64,000 nucleotides of DNA, taken from positions 114,473,319-114,537,318 of the forward strand of contig CP136066.1 in NCBI GenBank assembly GCA_032622095.1, written 5' to 3'. This DNA is from Siphonodentalium dalli. Its lineage: Eukaryota; Mollusca; Scaphopoda; Gadilida; Siphonodentaliidae. This document shows, piece by piece, positions 42,606 through 55,988 of this stretch (position 1 is the first letter of the stretch; every line of letters starts with the position of its first letter). The translations under genes were made by a program, and so were the position numbers. A model generated the notes under the pieces. It was given only the letters and a program-made list of their open reading frames with translations. It had not been told where the DNA came from and did no database searches.

Positions 42606-45057
42606 CTGGTTCAGTGCTGAAAGCCCATATTTGGACCCTATGTAAGAGTGCTGGAAGCCCAGATATGGGCTTTGGCTGCATCACTGTATTGTTTAGTCAA
42701 CTCTTGTTTAGTTTAATCATTTAAATAGCATTTGTCAGGTAATATTTCAGAAATATTGTTACATATATAATTAAATTGGGACATTTTGAAGTTTAAACAT
42801 TGTTAAAACAAAAAAAACTCATGTTACAAGAATATAACTAAAATATGCAACAAAATATCTAATTGGAACAACTTATTTTATAAGTGTAATTTTTGGCATT
42901 GTTTTCAATATATGTTTGCTTATTTAGTGAAACTATAGTTTGAGCATGATAAGACCATAAATTAGGTGTCTACAATTACTCAAATGTGCCTGGTTGTTAG
43001 GTTAAAAAAATTGAGCGAATTAGTTGGTTGGTATAATTGTAAAGTCGGAATCCTGATACGGGGCCGTCTGCAAGTGAATATGTGCTAGAGTAGATGTACA
43101 GGACGATTTAGGTAGATTGAAATGCATGAACATTGAACCAATATCCATTTGAACCCTTTCTATTTAAAGCTTATGAGATTCAAGAGTACTTTTACCAACA
43201 GTTATATGTATCAATAGCTTTTACTATAAGTGGGTACTGCAAACTAACTCCAGCCATTTATGGGACCATCTCCTGTTATACTCAACAGAATATGTGCAAC
43301 AAAAGGATGAATTTGAGCCTTGGAAGAGCGCAAAATACACTTGTGTGCTCTATGAACAATGTAAACAGCATGGTAATTATAATGAAAATTATTTAATGAC
43401 TCGGAAATCTGTTCTCTTGTCTTGACTATCTTGGGGCTTAATAGCTTTGTGGGTGCCAATTTTTTTTTTAATACCATAAAAACATTATATGTATGTAATA
43501 CCTACACTATGTTATCAATACAATAATAACAAGTTATATTAAGTCGTCAGATTGCAAATCTTGTATCGTTTAGGTGTGCTCTACTTGATACATGTAAATG
43601 CTATATTAAAACTACACCAAAGTGACATATGCTGCCATATTCCAGCAGTCCAATCATATGGTCAACGTCACTATGAACAAATTGACATCTCATTCTAAAT
43701 ATGGGCTCAGGTGATCATACCTTAGCATTTTGTATGACAATTATATAAGTACATGTATTCATAATTTCTTGTTCTATTAAAATCAGGGATGATGACAACA
43801 AATGATAAAGAAAGTAACCAGAGTTTGGTCAAGATATTATTCAAGACATGGTAGGTGAAAGCTGATAATGTATAAGGCCAAAAAAAGGGCTTTGGTTCTC
43901 AGGGCCGGATTAGGCCTTTTTATTGCAATGCCTGATGTTATGACAAAAAAAAATTTAAATACAAAAATAAAAAATTATAAAAAAAATTTGTATTTCATAA
44001 ACATGTCCATAGTAGATATGAGATATGTGTTGAATATTAGCATGCATTGAGCTCTAACATGTAATGTGTTATAAAGTTACTTGCAGGCTTTCAACATGAA
44101 GTAGATGACTGCAATTAAGAAAATGATTAGCTGATCATACAATTAGTCATTGTGATCTAACTTACACTAATTTTAACTCCATACAATTGAAAGGCACAGG
44201 ATTTAATTCAGGATCACATATTAGAATGGGGAGGTATCAGCTTTTAGAAAACAATAACAATATTGAATGTCAGGGGCATTGTATGGTGTTAGGTAATCCC
44301 AGTCTTAGACTGATAGTACAATGTCATTTTTATGTAAGATTAAATGAGTTTATATGCCTAAAAGTTCCCTCTACATTTCTGGTTATTACTAGACAGAGGA
44401 AGGTATCTTTGTTCATGCTAACTATGAGCAGTAAAAAATAAAAATAAAACCCTCCCTCCCTCATTGATTTGAAAAAAAAATTGCCAGAGAACCAAAACTC
44501 TTTTTTTTTTGGCCTAAAGGGCATGCCCGTCTCTTTGAAAAGCCAATAAAAATCCTAACGGATGAACGTCTCTAGATTAGTACATTATATTTCTTTTATA
44601 TGATAACACGGCATTCCCAACACGATGTAATAAACCGTTTCCAAATATGGAGTGCTTTCCTGGCATAGTAAATGTTTGTGAGAATCATAGTATTATAAGA
44701 TGCGAAAGAATAATCAGTCATGAATATCATTGACTGATTCAACAGTAGTTGAGTTTTACATTGCATTGGAAAATTGTCAACAAGTTATTGCATGATATCT
44801 GATCTGTGAAGTGATCTGCTATGCCAATAACCAATGAATCATGCATAGTCTGCACCGCCCTCCAATTAAATGGAAGGAATCCCTTCAAAACAGAAACTAA
44901 TTTCATTAGAGATATAGAGATATACATCCGTTAGGATTTCCATTATCTTTTCAAACAGACTGCATACATGCCACCATATTGTGGTACTGACTATATAAAC
45001 AATGCCAGAACTCAATGTGATAAATGGTCATACATTTTTGTTGGCGGATTCCATTTT
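42606..45057. other. Intergenic sequence with minor repeats
   Basis: 42625-42670 has a duplicated GCTGGAAGCCCA/GCTGAAAGCCCA block. 44385-44480 matches the last 100 bases of the window (GAGGAAGGTATCTTTG, then AAAATAAAACCCTCCC). No exon supported. Confidence 0.45.
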
Positions 45058-45420
45058 TATGTGTACCCATACCATAGTGTCGACGTCCGGATTGACCACT
45101 CGTCATTCGTTCGTCTGTCCGTCTGTTTGTAGACACTTTACGCATCATGCAATAACTCAAATATTTTAAATCCGAACGGATCCAAAGTTTGTATATGGGT
45201 TTCTCAGGCCAAAATACAGATCGAGTTAAAATATTGGTTTGACCTGAGTCTTTTTTTTTTCAGAATTATGGCCCTTTTTCGACTTAGAATTGACGCTTGC
45301 TGCCTTAATTCAAACATTTTTTATCTGGATGGAACCAAATTTGCTATGTGAATTTCTCAGCCCAAAATACAGATAGAGTTCGAATATGGGTTTGACTTTT
45401 GAATTCATTGTATTATTGGC
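45058..45420 (+). repeat. Dispersed repeat family TGTTTACCCATACC, copy 2
   Basis: Same order of blocks as at 39858 but the terminal hairpin has collapsed to ACCATAGTGTCGACGTCC. Confidence 0.7.
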
Positions 45421-47389
45421 ACTTTCGGCAATCAGATAATAAATAACAACTAGCGAAAAATGGACATGCTATCAGTAAATCTCCTAAACATATATTTACT
45501 TCTCGAGTCCAAATTTGACCAATTATGGCATTTACCAGGACATTCACGCAGACTGCTTCAAGTAATGTTTTCTTTTGTTTTAATACTAAGACATTAATAT
45601 AAGGCAACTCGAGTATACTACCATTGCTGTTACAGATAATTTAATGAGGAAATACACACTAAAACTCATCATATTCTAAGCTATCTGTATTTTAGAGTTA
45701 TTATACATTATCATTGGCTTCTGTTACAGTAGATTGTTTATCAACTTTGATTCACACATGCAGAATCTCATCACTTTTTTTATTTCTTCAATGATTTAGC
45801 AAACTTATGATTTTCTAATGTCAAAAGACATCCTCTGGTCATACTAATGATCAACATGCCATGGTGAGGTAATAGCATACATATTCAAAGTGTGTTAGCC
45901 TGTACTCAAGGATTTGTCGTATTTCCAATTTATGCTACGCCTTTCTTCCAATTTGCATCATTTTTACCAAAAATACCAATGACATGTGTACAAAATCTGT
46001 CAATAAAAGTGGTTAAAGTGATGTGAAACACCCCAGTAAGATGATCAAATAGAAATTGAGAATAATCTTGTTCAAAGTAGTTATTTTTTTATGAATATTA
46101 ATCCAAATTAACAACACACGCCATCATTCTTATACATTAATTAAATACAATGACTCTCATACTATAGTTGACTGTTGTTAGCATTATTTTCAGGCAATAA
46201 ATCAATTCTGAAGCAGCATTTCAAAAATTTGTGTTATTGTTGGAATATGATGATATGGGGACCATTGCGTCGGGATGAGTAACTTTAATGTTCAGATATT
46301 GTAGTGGTCCAAAATTGAGCCAAACAGTAATGTACATAGCAAATTCAACATCATAGGCAGACCAACAATTGGGAAGCTGGTTCTAATACAGTTAACCATG
46401 GTTTTGTGACAACCAAGTCCTGCTTTGTCATGGTATTTAGACCCCTCATGATGAAATCAGTTTTAAAATTGTTTTTTCTAAATAAATATGTGTAAGTGTG
46501 TAAAAAGCCACCTGCCAAACAAATTTTAAGCCACTTTTGTCATGTGGCCAAGCAGCCTTTTATTTGTTATTTATTCAAAGAAAATTAATATTTTTTCTAA
46601 TTCATATTATATAATGTCAAAATAGTTGTGAAGTTTATATATCATAGTTATGGCTATAGGCCAGCTCATCAAAATCATTATATCTACATCAGATTATCCA
46701 CATATCTTCAAATTATCTTCTATCTGAAACATTACTATCTAATTCTCCCTTTTTCTCCCATTGGTCTGATATTAATTTTTCTAATACCAACTGTATTACA
46801 AATACCAAATCTTAGTCTCACTTAGTCACACCTATTGAACGAGCCCACTACGTGAGCTAATGCGAGAAAAAAATAAAAATAAAGCCAACTGTGAACATCA
46901 AATTGTCTGAAATACATCGCACTTAGTCCAAGCACACTCACGCTGTGGGCTCGGTCACACCATAACTGGCGAAGACACATATAAGCTATCAGCTTGTTGT
47001 TGAATCCCCTCCATAACATACATGTAACTTGTTATTATATTGTACCATAATTACTTTATGAATTATATGGATTAAATACTGTTTACAGTTACCTCTACTT
47101 TCAGATAGGATCAACTTTATCTTCTGAACTGTGAATGTCAGCAAGAATAATCTTCACCTGGGACGATACTGGTGACATAGTGATACAGAAAATCTGGAAG
47201 GCCTTGTATTGACACATTGCTATATTTTGCAGAAAAAGAAGAATCAAGCCAATGTTTGGAGGCTTTTCTGATAGACAATTTAAAATCTGCAAAATATATT
47301 ATCATATTATTTTTATATTTATATACACCATACCTTGTAATCAAACAAACAGCTAGATCTTCATGCACAATTTTGAACCAATTATTTTA
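45421..47389. other. Intergenic AT-rich sequence
   Basis: No element boundary or convincing exon. Acceptor-like TTTCAG/TTGCAG words at 47103 and 47235 lead into frames that close quickly. Confidence 0.4.
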
Positions 47390-48180
47390 AATTTTGGTAC
47401 GCAAGCTCCTTAGGACTGCCTCTCTGTATGATGCTAATTTTTTTTTTAAGTTACGCCTCATTTTCGACCTATTTCGACATAGAAAATTCTGTCCCACTTA
47501 ATAACTTTAACAAAAATGAACCGATTTCAAAAAAAATTGGTATACATGCTTCTCACAATACCCTTTCTACATGATGCGGCTAGTGATTGGCTCAGACTGT
47601 TTTTCGTAATATTACACTTCATTTTCGACTTATTTTGACTTAGAAAATTCTGTCCGACTTAATAACTTTAACAAATATGAACCAATTTGAATAATTTTTT
47701 CTGTACAAGCTTCTTGTGACACCATATCAATATTATTAGTCCGAATTTTTCTTTAAAGTTAAAAATCTGTTTTGTTGGGTTTACGGATAATGAGGGTTGA
47801 ATTTGCCATGGTGGGGGTATGCTAGCACTCGAGTGCACACCTCTTGTTTTGTCTGAAAATAGCCGAAAATAATTATTTAAAAGTTTTTTTGGGGGATTTT
47901 CAGTCATAAATAACACACTTGAAGTTATTGTGTTTTATTTTTTTTATTATTTCATCTTAAGTCAAAGGTTTCAACCAAATGAATTAAACCTTGCCCCACT
48001 CTACTCCAGAAAGGGCGTATTATGCCCACGCTCCGACGGCGTGCTCTTGTTCGACTTTCTATTTGCCCAATTTCACAATTTTTTTTTTCCAACTGATAGC
48101 TCCTGTTTGGATTATTTGAACTGAACCAAAGTTGGTATGTGTGTCTCTTTGCAAAAGATACAGGCCAAGTTCAATTATGG
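47390..48180 (+). repeat. Dispersed repeat family with GGGCGTATTATGCCCACG end
   Basis: Decayed blocks with TTCGACTTAGAAAATTCTGT and CTTAATAACTTTAACAAA, closing at 48010-48050 with AAAGGGCGTATTATGCCCAC, the same end as the copy at 63717-63760. Confidence 0.6.
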
Positions 48181-49961
48181 GTTTCATCCAATTATCTATG
48201 TTATTCATCTGATCATATTGAAATTTATAGCAAATTGAAAACATGGTATTATTAAAGTGCAGCATATTGTGGGACTTATTTATCCCAATGTTTTATAACC
48301 TTTTGAATGTTACTTGATCGAAAAAATTACCATTTTGAAAAATCACACTTTCAACTTTTACACTCGTGTAGACCAAGACTTGTCGGTCCACAATAGCTTG
48401 AGATATCAGTTGTGTTGATGTCTTTTTGGACCCAGTCAAGTGCTATTGCTCTTCTACAACAGAATTTCTTCTATAACAGACTTTCATTAAAAAGTCATAC
48501 TCTATATAATTACAAGTGGAGCCTGGATATTCATGTGAACTGTTGAATGTGATTAGTCATCTGACATGTCCACGATTAATCTGTCTTCATACTGATGTAT
48601 CAATTACTATGATAGAAAAAGGTATTTAAGTGAAGATTTGATAGATTATTTTATTGTTTACACACATTTTCTGATAATGTGACACATTCAAATTCTCTGG
48701 AAAACAATGGTTTGTTTAGTTAAATCTTGTTGCTTTGACATTCAACAAACTTCTGATATACGATTGTTTTATATCATCATGCTTGGGAAAGAATGCCCTT
48801 TATATTCATAGGCACAAACGCTAATTGACTTAATATGAAGACATGCCAGCAAGATAACTCCCGCCCTCGATTATGGGCGTAAAGTCTGTTATAGAAAAGT
48901 AACTCGGTCAAAAATAGTATCAATCCAACTGATTTCCCAGGCTGAGGAGACTTGGTCTAACACTTGTGTTTATGGGTTATTGGGTGATCAGTGATTATTA
49001 AAGTGTCATAGACTTATTGCTGCATGGGATTTTCTTGAACTTGATAAGAGCCTAGCATTTTATTATTGGTTCATTGTGTTTCATCGGGATGGTAGTTATA
49101 CATGCGTAGATCTTTCTGTACCGAATTTTCACAAACTGCATTGTGGGTGTACATGTACATGTATATGTATCACTAATTAATAGTGTCACATAATTACGCC
49201 ATGAATATGTATGCAGATTATACGGTATTGATATCAAACTCGATCGAAATTAGTGATTAACTGAAAACTGCTTAATTATTTTTGCCCATACACATAACTG
49301 TATTTACTTAAATTAATAAAACATAACCGAAATGTACATATATATATTAATTATACAACCTGAGAATTGCACATGCGATTTAATTTTTCGTGTAACATAC
49401 TTAAACTGAAATTAATCAACACTGTATAGCAATAATGTCTGGATTGACTTCGCCATGGATATATTAAAGGCAAACATTGCCATAAAGCAGCTATAAGAAT
49501 GTGTGTTTCACCGAATGCGACATGAAAACTTGGCCAAATTTCAAGGAACTGGCTGTGCGAAACACTGCATCCAAATTTGGCAGTGTAATTGACATCAGCC
49601 AGTCTCTTGTAAATGAGGTTTCTTACTGAAACACCTATTTTGCAGACGACGTGTATTATGGAGTTGTTTACATTCAACAGATCTATTGTGTTAACCCTTG
49701 CTGGTCCTCCATATGGGATATGGTTCTAATCGAGTGGTTGCAGTGAACCAGATATTAGAGCAATTCGAAATCATGTACATAAAACAGCATGACAACTGGT
49801 CAATTTGTCGAAAATCCCATGCAGTAATAAGGCTGGTGACACTTAACCAACAATGATCACCCAGTTAACCCATCAACATATGATTCTGTTGAGCCTCAAA
49901 GTTGAGTGTGATATTGTATACGCCTGTTTTGGGACATATTAATTATGTTATCTGTATTTTT
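48181..49961. other. Intergenic AT-rich sequence
   Basis: No supported gene or element. An open minus-strand frame at 49351-49677 has no start, splice or homology support. Confidence 0.35.
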
Positions 49962-49962
49962 A

Positions 49963-50360
49963 TGTTTACCCATACCATAGTATGGTAAACATAGTGTCGT
50001 TGCCCGGATTGACCACTCGTCGTTGGTCCGTCTGTCTGTCCGTCTGTCCGTCTGTCTGTCCGTAGACACTTTACGAGTAATGCGATAACTCAAACATTTT
50101 TTATCCGATCGAAACAAAATTTTGTATATGGGTTTCTCAGCTCAAAATACAGATCGAGTTCGAATTTGGGTTTGATCCGAGATTTTGTTACAGAGTTATG
50201 GCCCTTTTTCAACTTAGAATTCACGCATTCTGCCATAACTCAAACATTTTTTATCTGATTGGAACCAAATTTGGTATGTGAGTTTCACAGCCCAAAATAC
50301 AGATCGAGTTCGAATATGGGTTTGATCCGATTAATTTTAAAGGAGTTATGACCCTTTTTT
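49963..50360 (+). repeat. Dispersed repeat family TGTTTACCCATACC, copy 3
   Basis: Keeps the terminal hairpin (ACCATAGTATGGT) and two internal blocks, each with AAAATACAGATCGAGTTCGA. Confidence 0.75.
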
Positions 50361-51239
50361 CGAAAAAAAAATTGAAAACATTTTTTTATTTAAAAACAAA
50401 ATTACTTTTAACTTTTATAATAATAATAAAAAAAATGTCATTGACATTGTCATTTGTTTTCATTTAGATATTGATGATTATGATATAAGTTGATAAAAAG
50501 ATTTCCAATGTGTCCCTTTAATTTTTTTAAATAATTAAAAAGTTTTTAAGTTAAAAAAAATTGAAAAACTAACACCATTATAACTCTGCCAAGGGTACCC
50601 GAATCACCACATCAAATTTGATTAAATCGGTCCAAAATCTTGTGTTATGTACTGGTAAATCTGTTTGGAGCAACATTAAATCCAATTCACCAATTGCCTT
50701 TGGACTACTTAGCTATTGATAAGGCTATATTATTTTCTGATGTCTCTTATGCCAATGTGCAAATAATCTGATAAAGAAGGCTATGGTATCTAATTTAAAA
50801 TAAAGATTCAACAATAAACATCACATGATATTAACAGTAGACATCTCTGCTGCGGAGTTATATCTTCAGATGGTCTGATATCATTATAATTGTTATTGGT
50901 TTAATAGAGAGGTCAGTGTTCAACATAAACAATTCCTGTGATATTTTGACAGGTCTGCTATATAATTGATATTAATGGGTCAGTGGTGACTGGTGAGGTT
51001 GCTTATCTGTATACTAGGACACATTATTATTGTAAACTTAAATTGGACTCTCTTAACCCAAGTATTCCATGTCCAGGTCACACCTACACATTTAGCCCAT
51101 GGGCTTGCTGGCTGTGGCGGTTTAGCATTACAGATCCTGTACCAGTGCATTCTCTTATATAAATGCCAGTGACCCATAAATTCCAATAATTTGTGTTTTG
51201 TACATTTGTCTATAAAAGTACATAACAGTATACTCTATA
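50361..51239. other. Intergenic sequence
   Basis: A/T homopolymer-rich start, then nothing recognised. Confidence 0.4.
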
Positions 51240-51600
51240 ATTCAACACCAAAACTCTCATTTATCCGATCATATTAAATTTTTATCGCCAAGGGATGGGT
51301 TAACATCTGCCGATCGTGATCGGCCTCTCGTTTATCTTAATAATAGCTATATTTTTTTTAAATGTAGTAATTTGGATTCCTCTCACCAATTTTCACCAGA
51401 GTTATGGCCATTTTTGTTGGAATTTGCACTTAATTTTCCAGATAACTTTTGCAAGTCTGAATAGAATGGAATTAAATTTGGTATGTGAGTTTATTAGCCC
51501 CAAATACAGCTGAAATTTCTTATTTGGATTCCGCTTGCTAATTTCCACTTGAGTTATGGCCCATTGTTGAAATTACCACGGGTGTATTTGGCCACGTCCT
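51240..51600 (+). repeat. Fragment of the GAGTTATGGCC repeat family
   Basis: Contains TTTTCACCAGAGTTATGGCC, AAATTTGGTATGTGAGTTTA and CCCAAATACAGCTGAAATTT, as in the array at 62545-63790. 51288-51335 (GGGATGGGTTAACATC, CGATCGGCCTCTCG) recurs at 40991-41030. Confidence 0.6.
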
Positions 51601-53100
51601 AGAAATGCTCTTGTTGAAAATTGCAAATATATCCAATCAAGCAATATTCTGACAGAAAGCTAGAAAACCTTCTGGTTAATTAACTCTCACAATGTGTTAC
51701 ATTTTGATGCTCTCAATTTATGCAAATTATCAATACGAATGGATATACTGTGTATTATATGAGGGAGGAACTTAATTTTTTCAGTTATTTATATATTATA
51801 TATCATATTGTTGCTGAATCCCATGTTGTTTTTAAAATTTTGTATACAAATCTTACACAATAAATTTATCTTGAATTAGAGTATCTTGCTTTATTGAATA
51901 TGTCTTCTCATGGGTTATCTAAAAACCTTGAGCTCTGGTTATCAGAAATTAGTTCCAAACCGTCTTGTTGGTGTGCACCCTCATATACTAAATAAAGATT
52001 TAATGCTGCACGGACATAAACTATGAATATTGAAGCAGTTTAAAAAATAGTAATATCTTAATTTGGTATCTGCTGCTCTTATTTTATTAAACAAAGAAAA
52101 TTTCACATATTGTACACTCCTATCTAATTGACACTGTGAGCCACTAGCCTTGAGCAATATGAAATAACAATATATTTTCAATAATACAGTTGTATTCTTT
52201 ATTTACCTCTTAAAATGGGCATGGGTCCTGACGCAAGTTACAGTTAAGCCACTTTTGTCATAAGCATTCATATTCGCATTCATGCGAGGTGTTATTGTAA
52301 TTGCAAATAAAGAATAATAGGATTTTCTTTTATAGGGAATGTCAGATTACAAGAACTCAAATCTTAACATTCCTCAAGTTGACTACTCATTGGCAAAATT
52401 TAATATCCAGTTATCAAAGGGTTGGAGTGTGACAACAGGGAAAAAGCTAATTATGCTTTCATAGTGGACAAACTATATCAGGGCTGTTTACTGATTAAAT
52501 TTGTTTATCTCAGATTTAATGAATTGTGGGACATCGATCTCTTGCTAGTATCCAGATTGTATAACCTGGACATGTTAATAAGAAATGAGAGTTTGTTCAG
52601 GAACATGTGAAGATATCTTGGATATGGTGTCAAATTAATCGCACCCCTAAAATTCATAAGGAGTTGTGAGTTATATTCCATTGGCCATATTGAAGAGTGC
52701 CAATTAACTCTAGCAATTCCTAGGGTGGGTGAAGATACTCCGATACTTCGTAGCTAGGTACCTACGGTGAAGGTAACTCCACTCCAGTCAATGAGTTCGG
52801 GACCAGGATGATGAACCAACTAAATCCATGCTGGACGTCCCAGAAAACCCATTCGACTCGGTGAAGAATTCAATCATGACACTCCAAATTAAAATCAAAT
52901 TAAATTAGATTATATTATTACAAACCCTAATAGTTATGGGAGGCCCTTTTCACATTTATTATTTATTTGCGCTTAAGCACAAATACCTAACATTCCCTTA
53001 CTTCCCGCTGATTGTGAATGATTGAGTCCATCTCATAGTATATTATTATGGGCCCATAGTAATAGCCCCATACAGACTCGAATTTGAAGGAAAAAAAACA
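51601..53100. other. Intergenic sequence
   Basis: A higher-complexity patch at 52725-52880 (GGTAACTCCACTCCAGTCAA and GACGTCCCAGAAAACCC words) is unlike its surroundings, but open frames there are short. Confidence 0.35.
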
Positions 53101-53109
53101 TTTACATAT

Positions 53110-53197
53110 GCATAGCATATCTGTCCCTGGTGTCCCAGGAATTAGTGCCTCACTCCCAGAGCTCTAGTTTATGTTATTAAAGGGACATCTCCTGCAC

Positions 53198-53242
<45 letters not shown>

Positions 53243-53525
53243 ATCACTTCCATGGCCATAAAAAGGGAATTAAGGGTTACAGGGGGCTTGCTTCCTTTTT
53301 ATGGTGTACTTACTGACTTGAAATAAGGGGGGGGGGGACTTATTTTCATATTATCAGCATCCCTGTCTCCAAGAATTTGTGTCTCCATCCCAGAGATCTA
53401 GTATATTTTATAAATAAGACATATCCTGCACAGATCTATATCTTTTCCATGGTCATAAAAGGGATCTAGGGGTTACTGGGGGATTGCTTCCCTCATATTG
53501 TGGGTTTATATAGACTTGAGTGATG
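53110..53525 (+). repeat. Diverged tandem duplication of about 230 bases
   Basis: 53110-53325 and 53345-53525 share ATCTCCTGCACAGATAT, CCATGGCCATAAAA and TTACTGGGGGATTGCTTCC-like blocks. A TA microsatellite (53202-53244) expanded in the first copy only. Confidence 0.7.
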
Positions 53526-53584
53526 TGTTTAGGCATGTGCCAATTAAAATTAATTCAGGGGGGAATCAATGAATATTATTTTTT

Positions 53585-53755
53585 ATTTGCGCTTAAGTGG
53601 AAATTATTTGCACTTAAGCATAAATAATTTGCACTTAAGGGCAAATTATTTGCGCTTGAGCACAAATGATTTACGCTTAAGCGTTACGCTTAAGTGTAAA
53701 TATTTGCGCTTAAGCGCAAATCATATAGGTTATTTGCGCTTAAGCACAAATATTC
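53585..53755. repeat. Palindromic minisatellite TTTGCGCTTAAGCGCAAA
   Basis: Eight or so units of about 18-21 bases built from GCGCTTAAGCGC-like dyads. A single unit also lies at 52966-52988. Confidence 0.85.
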
Positions 53756-53759
53756 CGTA

Positions 53760-55640
53760 ATAAATATTCAACAATGAACGGATACCTGTCTTAATTTTCA
53801 AACTATTCCAATCTTCACGTCAGCAGTCACCTACCTCAGCGGAGAGTTTCTACTTTAAATTTTTTTTTATAAATATATATATATATAATTATACATGTAT
53901 ATTGACAGGAAACAGGTGCGATGATGAGCATAATATATAGGCCTATAGTCGAGCGATGTGCCAGCCTCGCATTCGAATTGTCATGACATTGTCAGTATAT
54001 ACCTAGATTTGCATATAGCGTATAGTAGTTCAATGAGTTGAGTTGTTCACTAAGTTTATAACATGCCACTAACGGTATGTGCACGTGCAGATACGCACAA
54101 TGAATTTCGTGGTTTTTATCTAACACTAATAAGTAGATCATGCCATGAATCTCAACTTTGTCTACGGTCGTTTGACAGCTATAGTAGAGATTCATGACAT
54201 GACCTAACTTATATAAGTACTCGGGGGCACAGGATATTTCAGTCGGGATGATTATTATGGCATACCCCAGTCTACAGTTGGGATATCTGCAATGGTCAGC
54301 AAGCCCAGGTCATAGTATAGGCCTACTTATGTAGGCTATAGCTTTGGCCACCCTGCGTGTCACGTCGAGGGATCGCAGCACCTGCATATATATAGTCCTA
54401 TGGGTCGAAAAATCATGCATGCCAGGCGACACCCTTGGCATTGCAGTAGCTAAGGTAGCCTATATATGCCTATACATATATAGGCCATCGTGTGCGTATA
54501 TAATTTAGCTTTATTCTGCCTTTAATATATTTGCATCTGCACACTAACTTGTAAATAATGTACATAACTTATATATATACCGGCAGGCCTACATGTATGA
54601 TAATTTTTTCACGCTTACTGATGCAATTAAGCGCATTTGAAGCAATATGGCACTATATGTAGACCTATACTGAGTCCGTGCTTACATTTCTCTGATATAA
54701 AAAGGCGTGGTTTTAGAAAATATAAATTATATTAATATCACAAGACCTTTCAATATAAACTCATGGATGCCCCTATTGTTATCGCATCGGGCGTCAGCCC
54801 ATTAGTTTGCCTTTAGTTGGTTGGTTTAAACATATTTATTGTAACTCAATTTACAAGGGATTGGGGGACAAGTTTGTTGGTTTAACCATCGATCTATATT
54901 ATAATATACGTCGATGGTTTAACAGTAAGTACTGTCTTCGAGGAACCGTCTCATTTTATAGGTAGGCTATATACAGTCCTCGTCAATATACAATCATGGA
55001 ACCGCGAGCCGCGGGACGATAGGCCTATATACATGCAAACTTGAAGCATGGATGATGATTCGAAAAATTGCAAAACTTGTAGGCCTACATGTATCTGCAC
55101 AATCATAGCCAGGCAGTCTATTTACTGCATTAATTTGCGTAGAGCTGGAGGTAGGCCTACATATACTGGTAGGCCTATAGCTACCCCAGTCCCATATAGA
55201 TACATTTTATAACTTGAATCACATTGCACACATTTAGGCCATACGCAGCAATATCTGTCGGCATCATGGGGACTATATGCCTATGTAGATTATTTTTTAA
55301 TTATATATGGCGATAGGCCTATTAAATTTGAGCTACACATATGTATAAATGTAGCCCTATGGCGATCGAGATACACGCATTTGCACGAAGTCAAGTTTGT
55401 ATATTGCATGTCGCTACCTGTATATATGGGCCTAACTATGACACATGCAATAGATTAGTATAGCATTTAGTAACTTTTTATGGGTTTTATATATATATAA
55501 ATCATATTAACTTGTTTATATATATAACATTTTGTAGGTCTTTAACTTTAGAAGGCACACATTGCAATTTTATTTAGTAAAACAAATTTTCTCGTTCTCA
55601 AAACTAGGAAATAAGCTGAAATTTTATAACCGGCTTGTGC
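53760..55640. other. Intergenic sequence rich in TAGGCCTATA words
   Basis: Many TAGGCCTA/TATATAGG words, a lineage-typical low-complexity signature. CATGGAACCGCGAGCCGCGG at about 54998 resembles CACGGAACCGTGGGCCACG at 21167, probably a worn dispersed repeat. Confidence 0.4.
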
Positions 55641-55729
55641 AATACGTCATGCATTTTGCGTACACATGGAGCTGAAAATTTCACACGATTTTTTAGAAAC
55701 TGTTATTATAAAATTGACGATATTAACCA

Positions 55730-55799
55730 CAGAGGTGATGAACACATACTGACTGGGTGGCAACTTGTTTCCAACCAACCAAAGAATGTACATGACGGG
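55730..55799 (+). CDS. Possible internal exon, unidentified
   Basis: Acceptor TTAACCACAG and perfect GTGAGT donor enclose 70 bases. The frame after one base reads GDEHILTGWQLVSNQPKNVH plus a split Asp-Gly, and the same frame is open upstream (NFTRFFRNCYYKIDDINHR). It would accept a phase-2 upstream exon such as 32515-32633, but a link over 23 kb is speculation. A 110-codon minus-strand frame overlaps, which lowers confidence. Confidence 0.3.
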
Positions 55800-55988
55800 T
55801 GAGTATGTGTTATTATAGCTCGATGGTGGTGATATTCGACTCATAAATTTGAATCTAATTAAGTCACATAATTTCGTCGTACTTTTGATAATAATACTAG
55901 GTATCATGACTTTTGTAAGTTTGTCAGTTTGTGATTGAACTTTGAAGGTGAACATTTGACTTGTGAAATTGTGTTTCATGATAAAGAG

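Noticed and set aside
47101-47368. Minus-strand ORFs of 63-76 codons near acceptor-like words
   Set aside because: Two overlapping frames are equally open and neither has consistent splice borders.
49351-49677. 108-codon minus-strand ORF
   Set aside because: Composition is partly protein-like, but it has no Kozak, splice or poly(A) support and no recognised motif; such lengths occur by chance in 64 kb.
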